Assembly: GCF_964340395.1 (NCBI RefSeq)
Contig: NC_135550.1
Span: 19,465,176 to 19,529,175 of the forward strand
Source: Glandiceps talaboti
Taxonomy: Eukaryota; Hemichordata; Enteropneusta; Spengelidae
DNA: 64,000 nucleotides
Reading direction: 5' to 3'
In this document: positions 41,109 through 53,565 of the stretch, piece after piece
Position numbering within the stretch: the stretch's first letter is position 1
Layout of the letters: each line of letters begins with the position of its first letter
Program-made: the position numbers and the translations under genes
Notes under the pieces: model-generated
Told to the model about the DNA's origin: nothing
The model's input: the letters and a program-made list of their open reading frames with translations, nothing else
Database searches by the model: none

Positions 41109-41340
41109 ATCACCCCAACGATGGGTGATCGATGGTGAGGGTTGCGGCTATGAGCAAACTTCAATAATATTGAAGTTGCTACAGGAGACGACTTAACCGA
41201 CAAAGATATTTTTACATACAACGATACAATCTGTATGTAAAAAGCTTACAAGGCAATCGCATCTGATTCATCATCGACGTCGTTTTGAGCTCTCTCGATA
41301 GACAAAATCACCGCAAATTGCGGTTACGTATCTGAATCAG
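41109..41340. other. Cluster of small perfect palindromes
   Basis: Four perfect inverted repeats lie within 220 bp: ATCACCC/GGGTGAT (about 41110-41129), AACTTCAATA-A-TATTGAAGTT (41158-41178), TTTTTACATAC/GTATGTAAAAA with a 13-nt loop (41209-41243) and ACCGCAA-A-TTGCGGT (41310-41324). A wider pair, CTGATTCA/TGAATCAG (41263-41270 and 41333-41340), encloses the last one. This could reflect a structured RNA or palindromic binding sites; no known RNA family is recognised. Confidence 0.45.
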
Positions 41341-42727
41341 CATTCTTTGGAAACAGTGAGGACGACGACATCGATAAATTAACTTACAAACAACGGCCTG
41401 TGCGATGAAGATTTTTGTAAGAAATTAACGAATGGTAACGGCGTAAGCTTTTCCTAGGAAACTGCCTCAACAATGAATAATTAATTGGTCCTAGCATGTA
41501 AGAGACATTTGGGGGGGGGGCATTGGTAGAGGAAAACTGCTGGAATTTGTTGACACAAAATGAACAAAATTATGGCGAGTTCTTTGAAAACTGTAAAGAC
41601 TCCACACCACTTTGTTTAAATAAAAATGAGATTGTTGTCCATGTTCACAACTTTGAACTCAAAATTCACATCAAAATACCGAACGTCACTTCCTTGAAAA
41701 CTAATGAGTTTTATCCCCTTTTAGATGTCGTTTCCATGGAAACAGTGATTTTTTTCTCCCATTTTTTTTCTTGTTGTTAGGAATTCCTAAACTGACTTTG
41801 ACATATGCATGCGGGGAAAGTCTTTTAAGAGTTTTTCGTACAACTTTCATTGTCAATGTGTTTGTCTTTCGAAACGCCTAAATAACGTTATACCTGATCA
41901 TGAGCGCCAGTGCATCATCAGCCCACTATCCACTGTCATCAAACGTCTTAAGAAGATAACACATTTAAAATGGTGAAAACATAAATATATATCCATAATT
42001 ATTATACAGTACCTACTTGTCAACTCACAACGTCGGCGGCGAAAATGAATCCCTACGGATTAAAAATTCCACAGTGTCAGTGAATATTGTTTTCCTCGTC
42101 GTTCCAGATAATTTCCGAAATGTTCACAAGTGTCAATCAGTTTCACACAATAGATCCCAGACGATCTCAGCTTGTTGAAGACCGGCCAAGACTTTAAGAG
42201 GTTCGCAGCGAGATATAGCCCAACACTACTAGAACCAGCGTAGTAATAAACCACCAGCACGCTTATCTCGTGATCCGTGTGACTTCAATAGTTCTCGCCG
42301 TTTTTGAAGATATAGACTCGCTATGACTCCAATCTCATAATCCGTATTCGCTGTGTTTGAAGACAGGATGTGTATAGCTTCAATCAACACGGTGGGATTT
42401 TACATCTGCCAAGTAGTAGATCGCAGTTACATCCATTCGTTGTGAGAGGCTGTGAAATCCACGAATGTCTGTAATAAGAGAAAGTTAAAAATTCTAATAC
42501 ATGCATAATCGAGCGGTATTTATTATTTTTCTTCTTTTTTTAAAAAAAAAAGGTGCTGTATACGGGACATAAGCTTACAGCACCACCATTTCGGATATCG
42601 CACGATAGTTTGGTAAAAAGGAATTCAGAATTGAAAGCAATCAAATCAGGATTTTTTTTGTATGAACGAACTGTATTGATAACAATTACGATAAAAAAGT
42701 AATTACTATAGATACGCGTACAAACGG
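41341..42727. other. Non-coding DNA with G10 run
   Basis: Ten G lie at 41511-41520, just before an 85-codon ORF (41523-41780, plus) of unknown character. A strong polypyrimidine tract ending in TTAG lies at about 41750-41780, followed by only 32 open codons. Confidence 0.4.
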
Positions 42728-42935
42728 GTGTATGTATGTATGTATGTATGTATGTATGTATGTATGTATGTATGTATGTATGTATTACGGTATGTATGTA
42801 TGTATGTATGTATGTATGTATGTATGTATGTATGTATGTATGTATGTATGTGTGTGTGTATGTATGTGTGTGTGTATGTTTGTCTGTCTGTCTGTCTGAC
42901 TGCCTGTCTGTCTGTGTATGTCGTAGGCAGGTAGG

Positions 42936-42993
<58 letters not shown>
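42728..42993. repeat. (ATGT)n, mixed CTGT, then (GT)n array
   Basis: ATGT units run from about 42728 to 42850 with one short interruption near 42785. Mixed GTGT/CTGT units follow to about 42920, and then pure GT from about 42943 to 42993. The ORFs across it are repeat translations. Confidence 0.97.
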
Positions 42994-42994
<1 letters not shown>

Positions 42995-43001
42995 ATTTCT
43001 G

Positions 43002-43143
43002 TAGACTCTCTTACCAGTTTTCGGGAGCATCGCTATTAGCTGGTTTGTATGTGCCGATATCTGTACCGTACAATTATGTAGATATCCGTACATACAAAAC
43101 AGCCCATTTAGCGATGCGATGCTCCGAGGATAGTGAGAGTCTA
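43002..43143. mobile_element. 142-bp inverted-repeat element at the edge of a GT array
   Basis: TAGACTCTC at the left end is mirrored by GAGAGTCTA at the right end. Further matching blocks are GGAGCATCGC, TTTGTATGT and GATATC, so the arms pair over most of the element with small gaps. TA at both extremities would fit a TA target site. It starts 8 bp after the GT array. Confidence 0.65.
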
Positions 43144-45059
43144 GTGCTTGTGTAAACGTGCGTACGTGCACACCATAAAATACAAATTTCTTTGCGTTCA
43201 TGAATGTCTATGTTATAAACAAAATCATACGTGGGACAATAATTTTGCAGGTGACAAATAGAAAATTTAAATAAATAGACAAATAAAATGTAAACAAATC
43301 AATATTCACACCTAGTCTGTCAACAGATACTTGACAATTTGTACATACTGACTTTAATATTCCAAGAAAAAGCTGTACTTGAGCCTACGTTTAATCTGGT
43401 GGGTATAAGATACGGTTAGCCTAGAGCAGTTACTGTGACCAGATGGCAGATTGGACTACATTGAGGTCATCATATGTATTATACGGATCTAATATTGTTC
43501 TGGGGATAAGGTCAGCGACCTTCATTGGTCGCTCTGATTGGAATTATCCTGGTTCAATTGCGAGTCTAATTACAACACGATTGGGTTAAATACAGATGCA
43601 ACGACAGTATACAGTTTGAAGTTAAACGAATCAGTCCATAGGACACATGCATCGCTCGCACAAACATGATACACACGAATCCGAATTACGAATACCTGCA
43701 ATATGATACCCAATTCAGTTTAGATGGTTGAACCACGTTTTTACCAGACAATTCACTTCAATAAAAAAAGCAAATCTTCTATCTCTGTCAAATCACTTTT
43801 GGTCCCATGACGGCTTCTTTGTCACGCTGAAAAAGCATGAACTGCTGGTCTCACTTACCCTAACGTGGTTTTGATTTGGTAAAAATTTATTACTAATATT
43901 AACCGCTAGATTGCAAAAAATCCTGACAGGTTTGTGAGCGACAGGCAAACACATCTAGGGCTTCAAGATTTAATGCAATCAGACTAACACCAGTGAAAGG
44001 AAACGTTACGTCGGCTTCAGTTGATGAGCTACAGTGTAAAAGTACAAGATTTTCAAACCTCAGGCTACGCAGATTTGAGTGTTTTTTCCAAACATAAAGA
44101 TCCGCTTAGTCGCAAAACCTTTGATATTACGGAAGATTGCCTGAGGCAATTTTCTAGTCATTCGTACAGAAGCATAAACAATACGTCCATGTAATTTTTA
44201 AAAGTACCCATACCTGGATACAGTTATGTATCGTTGTACGTTATACAACCTAAGATGAATCGGATAAATTTGAAGATGTGTTTCTAGCCCGAGTAACTCA
44301 ACCACAACCCCGCCAAAACTCCCATTTACTCTACTCTTCCCCTTTTATTGTTTACCCAAACAGTTTCTGTACACGCAATATTTAATCTACAATCACATTT
44401 GGGCCTCACAGAACATGAAAACGTATTACTTTCCAATGGTTAGAGAAGATGAAACGTGTCAATAGCGAATTTAATATCGTGAACGTATCATTAACGTCTA
44501 GTCTATAGTTAGAAATGTACATTTAGATCAGACATTTATCAATTACCAATTATTAAAAACAGTGGAGTATGACATAAATTATGTCAATACTATTAATTTT
44601 AGAAAGAATGAAATCGACATATGAATTTCATGGTTGTGAAAGAGGCACCGTACGTCTGCTAGGGACAGGCCGACAACAAACCATGTACAGAATTCAATTA
44701 CAAACCAGTTCTTTCATTTGATTCAATCTTTCCGAATATCACGATTAGAAATATCTTTCATTTTACAAATGCGCGTCTTTACAAATGGAATTCTTAACGA
44801 TATTGTGCTTGGAGGTCCTCAATAGAGGATAAGCTTACCATTTTCTGTACATCTTTCTGTCGTACTACACCGCTGCCTATAGCAACAATACTTTTTTGAA
44901 AATTAATTATGCATAAATCTATCAATATGTATTTTACGTCCGACGCCATTCCCCTAATCTTCGTCTGCATGGTTTTAGGACAAAAGTGACTAACAAATGT
45001 GAGGCAGGAAATACAAGATTGTAAGTAAATTGAATGTCTTTCGTAAGGCGTTGTCGTCA
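43144..45059. other. 1.9 kb non-coding DNA
   Basis: Unique AT-rich sequence. No gene, RNA or repeat is recognised; the longest ORF (89 codons, 44794-45063, minus) has no known motif. Confidence 0.4.
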
Positions 45060-45560
45060 CCATGAATATTACCTCAAATTATATGAAACTTGAAGCATGC
45101 ATTGTTAATATATAGGATATGTGTGTTTTGTCATAGTCAATGTATGCATCACGTTATGTGAAATTTGAAGCACATATTAGATGTTGCCTACTTATCAGAA
45201 ATCACTAAAATTATGCAAATGACTCCTTGAAAGTTTAAAAACTATATTACTTAGCTATATAGGACTTTGCGCTTTGTTATCACCAATTTCTTAATATACC
45301 AGATTACATGAAATTTGAAAATTTAGAAGATACTGCCTTTGTAATTACAAAAATCAGTAATTATGCAAATGACCCATCAAATTGAAAGGCTACCAAACTA
45401 AGTTTTATACAACAAATTCGAAACGTGCATTGAGATATTGCCTAATTACAATAAACCCCGCTAATTATGCAAACTACTTATTACAAATAAATCTACATCA
45501 GCTAGGTACACCTTGTTATCATCAGTGTATGTACAAACTATATGAAATTTTAAGCGTGCA
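45060..45560. repeat. Degenerate ~150-bp tandem repeat
   Basis: The paired landmarks TGAAATTTGAA (45159 and 45309) and ATGCAAATGAC (45213 and 45363) are both spaced by 150 bp. A third, shorter unit carries ATGCAAAC at 45467, and partial units flank at about 45080 (TATGAAACTTGAAGC) and 45538 (TATGAAATTTTAAGC). The units are well diverged, so the array is old. Each of the two best units contains an exact ATGCAAAT octamer. Confidence 0.7.
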
Positions 45561-45833
45561 TCTTTATGTTGCAAGGGAACATCACTCCAGGAAATAAAGA
45601 TACTTTCGTAGACTTTGAGTTCTGGAAAGTCATTTCAGTATCTTACATCACACAATTTTCACTCGGTTGCCAAGAAACACCAAATCTTGTTTACCTCTGC
45701 TGTTCTTTCAATGGTACCCTGTTGCCTCACGGGTCTTTATAGCAGACATAAATATTTATTAGATGCACACTGAATATTCATGACTATTTATCTCAAGGAA
45801 ATAAGCTCTAGAGTCATGAATTTTTTCGTCAGT
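45561..45833. other. Non-coding spacer
   Basis: Short unique AT-rich sequence between two tandem arrays; nothing recognised. Confidence 0.4.
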
Positions 45834-46361
45834 GCGCGCGCGCGTATGTGTGTGTGTGTGTGTGTGTGTCTGTCTGTCTGTCTGTCCGCCCGCCCGCCCG
45901 TCCGTTCGTCTGTCTGTCTGTCTGTCTGTCCGCCCGTCCGTCCGTTCGTCTGTCTGTCTGTCTGTCTGTCTGTCTATTTGTCTAATGTATGTATGTATGT
46001 ATGTATGTATGTATGTATGTATGTATGTATGTGTGATTCACACACACATATGATATGATATGATATGATATGATATGATATGATATGATATGATATGATA
46101 TGATATATGATATGATATGATATGATATATGATATGATATATGATATGATATATGATATGACATAATATGATATGATATGATATGATATGGTATGATATA
46201 TGATATGATATATGATATATGATATATGATATGATATATGATATAATATTATATGATATGCTATGATATGATATGATATGATATGATATGATATGATATG
46301 ATATGATATATGATATGGTACGATATGATAAGATAAGATACGATATGATATGATACGATAT
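45834..46361. repeat. Compound array (CG)(GT)(CTGT/CCGC)(ATGT)(ATATG)
   Basis: Blocks follow in order: a short CGCGCG run, GT (about 45846-45868), CTGT with CCGC and CCGT variants (about 45868-45980, including TCCGTTCGTC repeated at 45901 and 45941), ATGT (about 45984-46031), and about 310 bp of ATATG pentamers with ATAT slips (about 46050-46361). ORFs here are repeat translations. Confidence 0.97.
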
Positions 46362-46396
46362 GTAACTAGTAGAAAGAGTCTCTTTCTACTAGTTAC
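46362..46396. repeat. Perfect 35-bp palindrome
   Basis: GTAACTAGTAGAAAGAG is followed by a single T and then its exact reverse complement CTCTTTCTACTAGTTAC: a 17-bp perfect stem with a 1-nt centre. It directly abuts the end of the ATATG array. Confidence 0.95.
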
Positions 46397-47706
46397 AGGG
46401 ATCGCCGACATTCTCTAAGGGTCGTTGCTTAAAGGCACTAATTAGAAGTAACTAATTCATAAGGTAGCCATAGTCAAGTTTGTCTTTTAAAATCAACAAA
46501 AGAACAGTTAAAATTGATTTAGAAAAAAACACACCAGCTTTTCAAATCGATAGTTTATTACACGACACCTTGAAGGGAAACAATATTCTTATATTTATTT
46601 TTATTTTGAAAAAAAAAAGTAAAAAGGAAACAATAAAAAAATATTTGTAAACAAATACAAAGGCGTAGATTGTGCTTCGGGGACGAATTTCACTAAAAAT
46701 TAAAAGTTCTTAAGATCTTTCCAAACTGCGATATGGAAGCTTGCTTCTGTTCCTATTCACATTATTCGGCGGCCATGTTGGATTCCAAAAGGCTTAGTTT
46801 TGATAACGTTTTGCCCTTTATTTCAATAATTTGTATGGTGACCCCATATTTGTTTTCTTTATTTTAACTGAGAATGGGTTGGAGTTCTCTTGAACAAAGT
46901 AACAGCGAAAGTTTAAACAATTTATTTCTGAGGCACACAGATATTGTTACACGTCTACAGGTTTGTAGGCCGTGTTAGGTTGTATAAACATATAAAGCTG
47001 CTACACTTTACATACAAACTACTTCTTAGCAAAACAAAAAACAAAATCATTAACACTCGGTCTATATTTTATGTCCGCCTGTTATTCAGTTTTTGGTCGA
47101 TAGAATGGTAATACCAATTATTAGCACTCAACACGAGTCTGTCTTTTCTTCCCCAGAAAGGATAGCAACTATCTGAAATAGCACTGGGAAACTGTTCAGA
47201 AATTTAATGTGATTTCTATTCACTGAAATATGTGTAATTAGAGCAATCGATGTGTATATGATATTCAAACAAAGCATATGTGAATACTATGAATAGATCG
47301 GTTGGTATCTCTGCACAAATATATAAGTCGAGGGGCTATTTTGGGATTCTGATCAATGAATCCGGCTTGGGTTGTGCCATTTTACGAACCGATATGGAAC
47401 TTCTAAACATTGGTCTCTGCAGCTATCAACAACGTCCAAACCCTATAGTTTTCTTGGAATTAGTTTGTTATTTGTTCATTTTTTTTGCAGTTGGAAGTGT
47501 TTCAGACCACTCAGATAACTACATTGTGTAATAGGGGTCTAGTGTGACGTGCGGACTTTAATGGTTTAAATCTGACGAATCTTCTAAATTTTATAACGTG
47601 ACTTCTACGAAAGCACCTCCTCTCATGACAAGTGACGAAGTGCGAATAAAACATTGCTTACATGACATTATAGCTAGAACAAAGAACTGTCTGAAATTAT
47701 AGCAAC

Positions 47707-47708
<2 letters not shown>
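46397..47708. other. 1.3 kb non-coding DNA
   Basis: An A-rich patch lies at about 46600-46640. An ORF at 47280-47531 contains a strong acceptor-like tract (TTTTTTTTGCAG near 47490), but only a handful of codons stay open after it. No gene is recognised. Confidence 0.4.

Positions 47709-47779
<71 letters not shown>
47709..47779. repeat. (TA)n array, ~71 bp
   Basis: Uninterrupted TA dinucleotides. Confidence 0.98.
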
Positions 47780-47780
<1 letters not shown>

Positions 47781-49479
47781 CGACAAATTTATTTTGTAAA
47801 TTGTAGCAAAACCCACTAACAAAATGAAGGATACGTTTATTTCAAAGTCTGTATTATCTGAGGACATAGCGTTGTCTTTCAGGATTAAATCATTTTTGAA
47901 AGAGATAAATACGAAAGATAACAAAAAAATGTCGTCTTTCAAATCAAGCGTGTAATAATTCTCAATCTCATATCATGTCTTTATAATGCTATCCGTGGAA
48001 AAATATCATAACATTTATGCAAATGAGCTCATTGACATACAAATACAAATATTCAACAGTAGTGATATTTGCAGATTATTTCACGCCGGTATTACGTCTC
48101 TCTTTGGATTTTTTTACTGGTTAAGTGGAAATCTTCAGACAGTTGCGGCATATGAAATAAAGTTGATCGTGGTAAACGTATTTAAAACATTGAGCCATAA
48201 TATAAGTACTAGGTATTTAGCTTTTAAGAACAAGAAAGACAATCGAAAGAACTAGTTCAACTACACAGGTTTTACATTATACGACCAGAATAGATTTGTG
48301 TGTGAATATTAGTTTGAATATCATGACGAAATTATTCAAAGGGCGTATATAATTTGATTCGGGGTAAATTGTTACATATTATCTCCATGAATTCAGAAAA
48401 TAGGGTTCGCGGGAAATGGATTGGCGCGTAAAAATGTATAATGGAGCTGACGACACTGCGTCCCCGAATCGTTGCTTGGCACTCCGATTCCGATCTTCCT
48501 GTCACCGAGTTCAGTCAATTGTCCAACAATTTATTAACGCCAGCTGAATATCATCTCCTAGTGAAAACGACATTTGTCCATAGTATTGTGCGAATAATAT
48601 AATTTATTGGCAATTTCAGTACAATCATGCCTTCTTTTCTGACTTTCCTTTCAATTTGCGGTTATAGCCTCATGCGGAAGCAATTTCTTTTACAAACACA
48701 AGGCATATAACACCATTATATTCGTATTCAGGTGTTGCAGCTCTAGAGAGATGAAGATAAATTAGAACCGATTTACAGTCGTTTAGTTCCACATACAAAA
48801 GCTGTAAATAATGATATCAATACACGTGTAATGAAAACCGCAAATTTCACTTTTAGCTCCCTTCTCTCCCAAGTAACCATTTCATATCGCATTTAGAATG
48901 AGTGTCAGTTTCGTTTCATTTAAAAAAAACTTCTATCATTTCAGAATATTTCAAGTTTAACCGACAAGACTTTCTTGGTGAATTATTCACAGGTTATCGT
49001 TTCGCTGAGGTTGTGGCTTTTCATGATAAAAGAACTACAGTGAGTTATTCACCTAAACGAAATAGCCTGTACATCATGAACTGAACCATAGATGTGAACC
49101 GTTTCTTTGAAGATAGTCAAACGTCTTATAAAATTGACATTATCTATTCTTCCTTTTTCTTGCTCGTTTTCTTTTGGCCCCCAAAGGATAGCAATCGCCT
49201 CAGGCCAACTACAACATAATCAGTTTCGTCCGTGCGTAGTTTTTTTCTGTCAAGCACGAACGTTTTGCTTTCAATGTCTACATGTGGAAGAGAACGGGGA
49301 AAAGTGTTACATGTTCTACTCTTGTTTGTGTGATCTGATCTGCTCGATGTGACTCATGGTACTATTTTGTTGTGAAAATAGGGGTGAAAAAAACTAAACG
49401 ATATGTGGAAATACTGGCACATGCGTTAAAGTGTCTCGACTAATGTTATCAGGGTGATCTATCATTCTTGAGTATATTT
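47780..49479. other. 1.7 kb non-coding DNA
   Basis: No gene is recognised. An ATGCAAAT octamer at 48017-48024 overlaps the 12-bp palindrome AATGAGCTCATT. An 81-codon Cys-rich ORF (49107-49352, plus) behind a pyrimidine-rich tract is unrecognised. Confidence 0.35.
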
Positions 49480-49799
49480 TGACTTTCACCCCACTGTCAA
49501 GGTCAAATACAACGCTATGCCAGCTTTCACCCCATTGTCAAGGTCAAACAACGCTATGCCAGCTTTCACCCCACTGTCAAAGTCAAACACAACGCTATGC
49601 CAGCTTTCACTCCACTGTCAAGGTCAAACACAACGCTATGCCAGCTTTCACCCCATTGTCAAGGTCAAACACAACGCTATGCCAGCTTTCACTCCACTGT
49701 CAAGGTCAAACACAACACTATGCCAGCTTTCACCCCACTGTCAAGGTCAAACACAACGCTATGCCAGCTTTCACCCCACTGTCAAACACCATCTATGCC
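49480..49799. repeat. 41-bp minisatellite with TCAAGGTCA in most units
   Basis: Eight units start (CAGCTTTCAC) at about 49480, 49521, 49560, 49601, 49642, 49683, 49724 and 49765. The period is 41 bp, except one 39-bp unit and a truncated last unit. Each full unit reads CAGCTTTCAC, then CCCA-TGTCAAGGTCAA, then ACACAACGCTATGC. Six units carry an exact TCAAGGTCA, one has TCAAAGTCA, and the last lacks it. Because 41 is not a multiple of three, all three forward frames stay open and give related ORFs; these are not genes. Confidence 0.97.
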
Positions 49800-51125
<1,326 letters not shown>

Positions 51126-51660
51126 CATGGACTTGTCACCTTCCACATTGGATTTTTAACTATCTTACTAATAGACCACAGGTGGTGCCTTTAAATGGTA
51201 ATGAGTCTGACGTAGTGTACACCGTCTAATACAGGTGCGCCCCAAGGAACTGTTCCAGCACCCTTCCTGATCATACTGTATACAGCCAGCTGCCGGAATT
51301 CGGATATAGCTTGTCCTTTAATTTTTGGTCAAATTTGCAGATGATTCAGCTATGGTTGGGAAGATCCGTAACGATTCGGATTCGATTTATATCCAGACAT
51401 GAAATGGAAGGCTAAATAAGATCATCAAAAAGGGTGGCCAAATTATCGGCAGACAAAGTCACCGGGAAGTGTAGATTCTTTGTACAGCAAACGCATAAAG
51501 ACAAAGGCTCACAGTGTTCTCAAAGACCATTCCCTTCTTTGCAGAATTCAACAACTGACGAATTTCTAGAAGTAGTAGATACCTTACTCCGGGTATCCAA
51601 AACGGCCTTTGTCCAATCCGCTACCATCATAGTCACTCTTATCTTATATTTGTAGTGTCT
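51126..51660 (+). mobile_element. Non-LTR retrotransposon RT relic (CR1/L2/Rex1-like)
   Basis: Three reading-frame segments together spell the later part of a LINE reverse transcriptase. Segment 1 (about 51130-51220) reads ...WIFNYLTNRPQVVPLNGNES. Segment 2 (from 51228) reads NTGAPQGTVPAPFLIILYT, the RT motif-B region. Segment 3 (from 51331) reads KFADDSAMVGKI, the catalytic F/YADD motif, and after a TGA continues RLNKIIKKGGQIIGRQ and later FFAEFN and RYLTPGIQNG, matching the C-terminal region of CR1-type elements. There are +1 frameshifts between segments 1-2 and 2-3 and several in-frame stops (for example TGA near 51400). About 100 residues normally lying between the FADD block and the RLNKI block are missing. 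This is dead, internally deleted retrotransposon DNA. Clade assignment is by motif memory only. Confidence 0.88.
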
Positions 51661-52961
51661 TGTTCTAGACCATTGTACTCTGCAGTTTTATGTTTACATT
51701 GATCTCACAAATTAAGAATGAAAGTATATAAAAGTATTCGATACATTTTCTATCAAACATTCTATGGCCAACTGAAGTGGTAAAGTACAACTTAATAGAT
51801 GCCATTTTGCTATGTTCTTTCTGTAGTTGGAATCATACATAATGGTATATAGAAGCACAGGGACACGTGTGATGGCTAAGATTGTTGCATTCCCAAGGAA
51901 AATATCACGCGAATCCTGCTTCTACAAATGTACCAATACACTCTATGCTATACGACAATAATAGTATATTTATATAGAATGCATTTTCCATACAGATAGG
52001 GACAATAAATTCTTCACAACGTTATTTTATTTAGCTTGTAGACAAGGAAAATAACAATCTAAGAAATACTATGCATCCCCGTGTATACTGTTACTTAACG
52101 ACTGTATGGGGGGGGGGGTTAAACACCCACTCTCGTGAAAAGACCACTAATTAATTTTACCGGGGTTATTTTAAGACATCATATTTCACAAAATATATAA
52201 ATAAAACGCTGACTGTAAGATACGTGGCGTTGTTCAGCTCTAATCAGTCTTCTCTTACGTGAGAGCTGGCTGATAGGTTGATACAGCACGTCGTATCCTT
52301 CACACCAAATGAAGCAACGTTTTCGAGTTAATTATGGTTAATCCAATACTTACAAAACCAAAACTAAAAACTTTTCAGATTAGTCTGAGGCGTACGAATT
52401 TTGATATTCATTTTGAACAAAAAATGAAAAAAAAAACATTACTCGTGTCTACACTACACCAGCTCTGTTCTACGATAAAATCAAGAAACTCTTCTACTGT
52501 CAACACATTTTCGATATAGACTAGTAAACACAATTTTCCATTAAAAGTGTGTCGCTTTTGTATGTTTTGAATACGGGCGTTAATGATATAACAGTGTGGT
52601 GTTGAACTCTTACCATTAATCATGGCCGGTTGTCAACTATAAAAATTAAAATGAACGAAAAGAAATTGCATGTAGGAAAACTCACACAGCTGAACGATCG
52701 TACACGACAAGGGAACTGAACTATAACTTAAGATACAAAAACACGTTATTTTGTGAACACAAATCTTGTGTGTTTAGCTGCCCACCCGTGTCACAATAAC
52801 AAAAAGAAGAGCTCATTAGTATAATTAAAAATTGCATCGTTGATAATACACGCTCCAAATATTACTTGATATAATTATCTGCAGTGTCTGTAAGAGAATG
52901 TCATACAACATGTTGAATGGGTTTCATCAACTAAATTAAAATTTACTTGTATCTTTTTTAG
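51661..52961. other. 1.3 kb non-coding DNA with G11 run
   Basis: The region past the relic may include the element's 3' UTR, but no end is identifiable. Eleven G lie at 52108-52118. No gene is recognised. Confidence 0.35.
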
Positions 52962-53096
52962 CTGTATCAAATTGTTCTACGCAACTACTAATATTATTGT
53001 TTGCCGGACTGACACTTCAAGTTATTGTCTGGCTTTCAAATGGGATATCGTCATACTATGATGCACTCGGCGGCACTTTTGATTGTATGTTCCCAG
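52962..53096 (+). CDS. Candidate internal exon with a membrane segment
   Basis: An acceptor-like TTGTATCTTTTTTAG ends at 52961. A donor-like CCCAG|GTTGTT lies at 53096/53097. The 135 bp between keep one frame open, reading VSNCSTQLLILLFAGLTLQV then IVWLSNGISSYYDALGGTF, which includes a likely transmembrane helix. The phase is symmetrical (one base borrowed at each end). Without splicing, the frame would run to a stop near 53148. No neighbouring exons are identified and I recognise no family. Confidence 0.2.
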
Positions 53097-53296
53097 GTTG
53101 TTTGAAATGTATTTCATTGTTTCATGCTATTATGTGTACAGGGGTCTAGGCTTAATTTATGGGTTTGTTTAATAGAATAAATTAGCAAGCCTACGGCAAA
53201 TAAACACGCAACAGAAGTACATGTTTGAACAACTCGGCATACCAATTTTATCAAATATTAACCATGGATTCTTACTTTATACAAATTAAATGGTCA

Positions 53297-53300
<4 letters not shown>
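53097..53300. other. Non-coding spacer
   Basis: AT-rich unique sequence before the CA array; nothing recognised. Confidence 0.4.
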
Positions 53301-53345
<45 letters not shown>

Positions 53346-53406
53346 CACACACATACACACACACACCACCACCACCACCACCACCACCACCACCACCACC
53401 ACCACC
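53301..53406. repeat. (CA)n-(TA)n-(CA)n-(CCA)n compound microsatellite
   Basis: CA runs at about 53301-53334, TA to about 53344, CA/CATA to about 53364, then CCA triplets to about 53406. The Thr/His and Pro stretches of the ORF here are repeat translations. Confidence 0.97.
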
Positions 53407-53453
53407 ATGCTAGCCAAAATGGCCATGAAATCGTGTACCAATAGTTTAACTCC

Positions 53454-53565
53454 GTTGCAATAACCCCCTCATATACAAATTGTCAGTCTGCTACCCCCCC
53501 CCCACATGTTGCAATAACCCCCCCCCCATATACAACTTGTCACTCTGATACCCCCCCCCGATACA
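53454..53565. repeat. 54-bp tandem duplication with C runs
   Basis: GTTGCAATAACCCC occurs at 53454 and 53508, each followed by ATATACAA-TTGTCA-TCTG-TAC and a C run. C runs of 10, 10 and 9 lie at 53494-53503, 53518-53527 and 53551-53559; length differences between copies are mostly in these runs. Confidence 0.9.

Noticed and set aside
47480-47531. Exon after the strong TTTTTTTTGCAG acceptor
   Set aside because: All frames close within about 20 codons and no donor fits.
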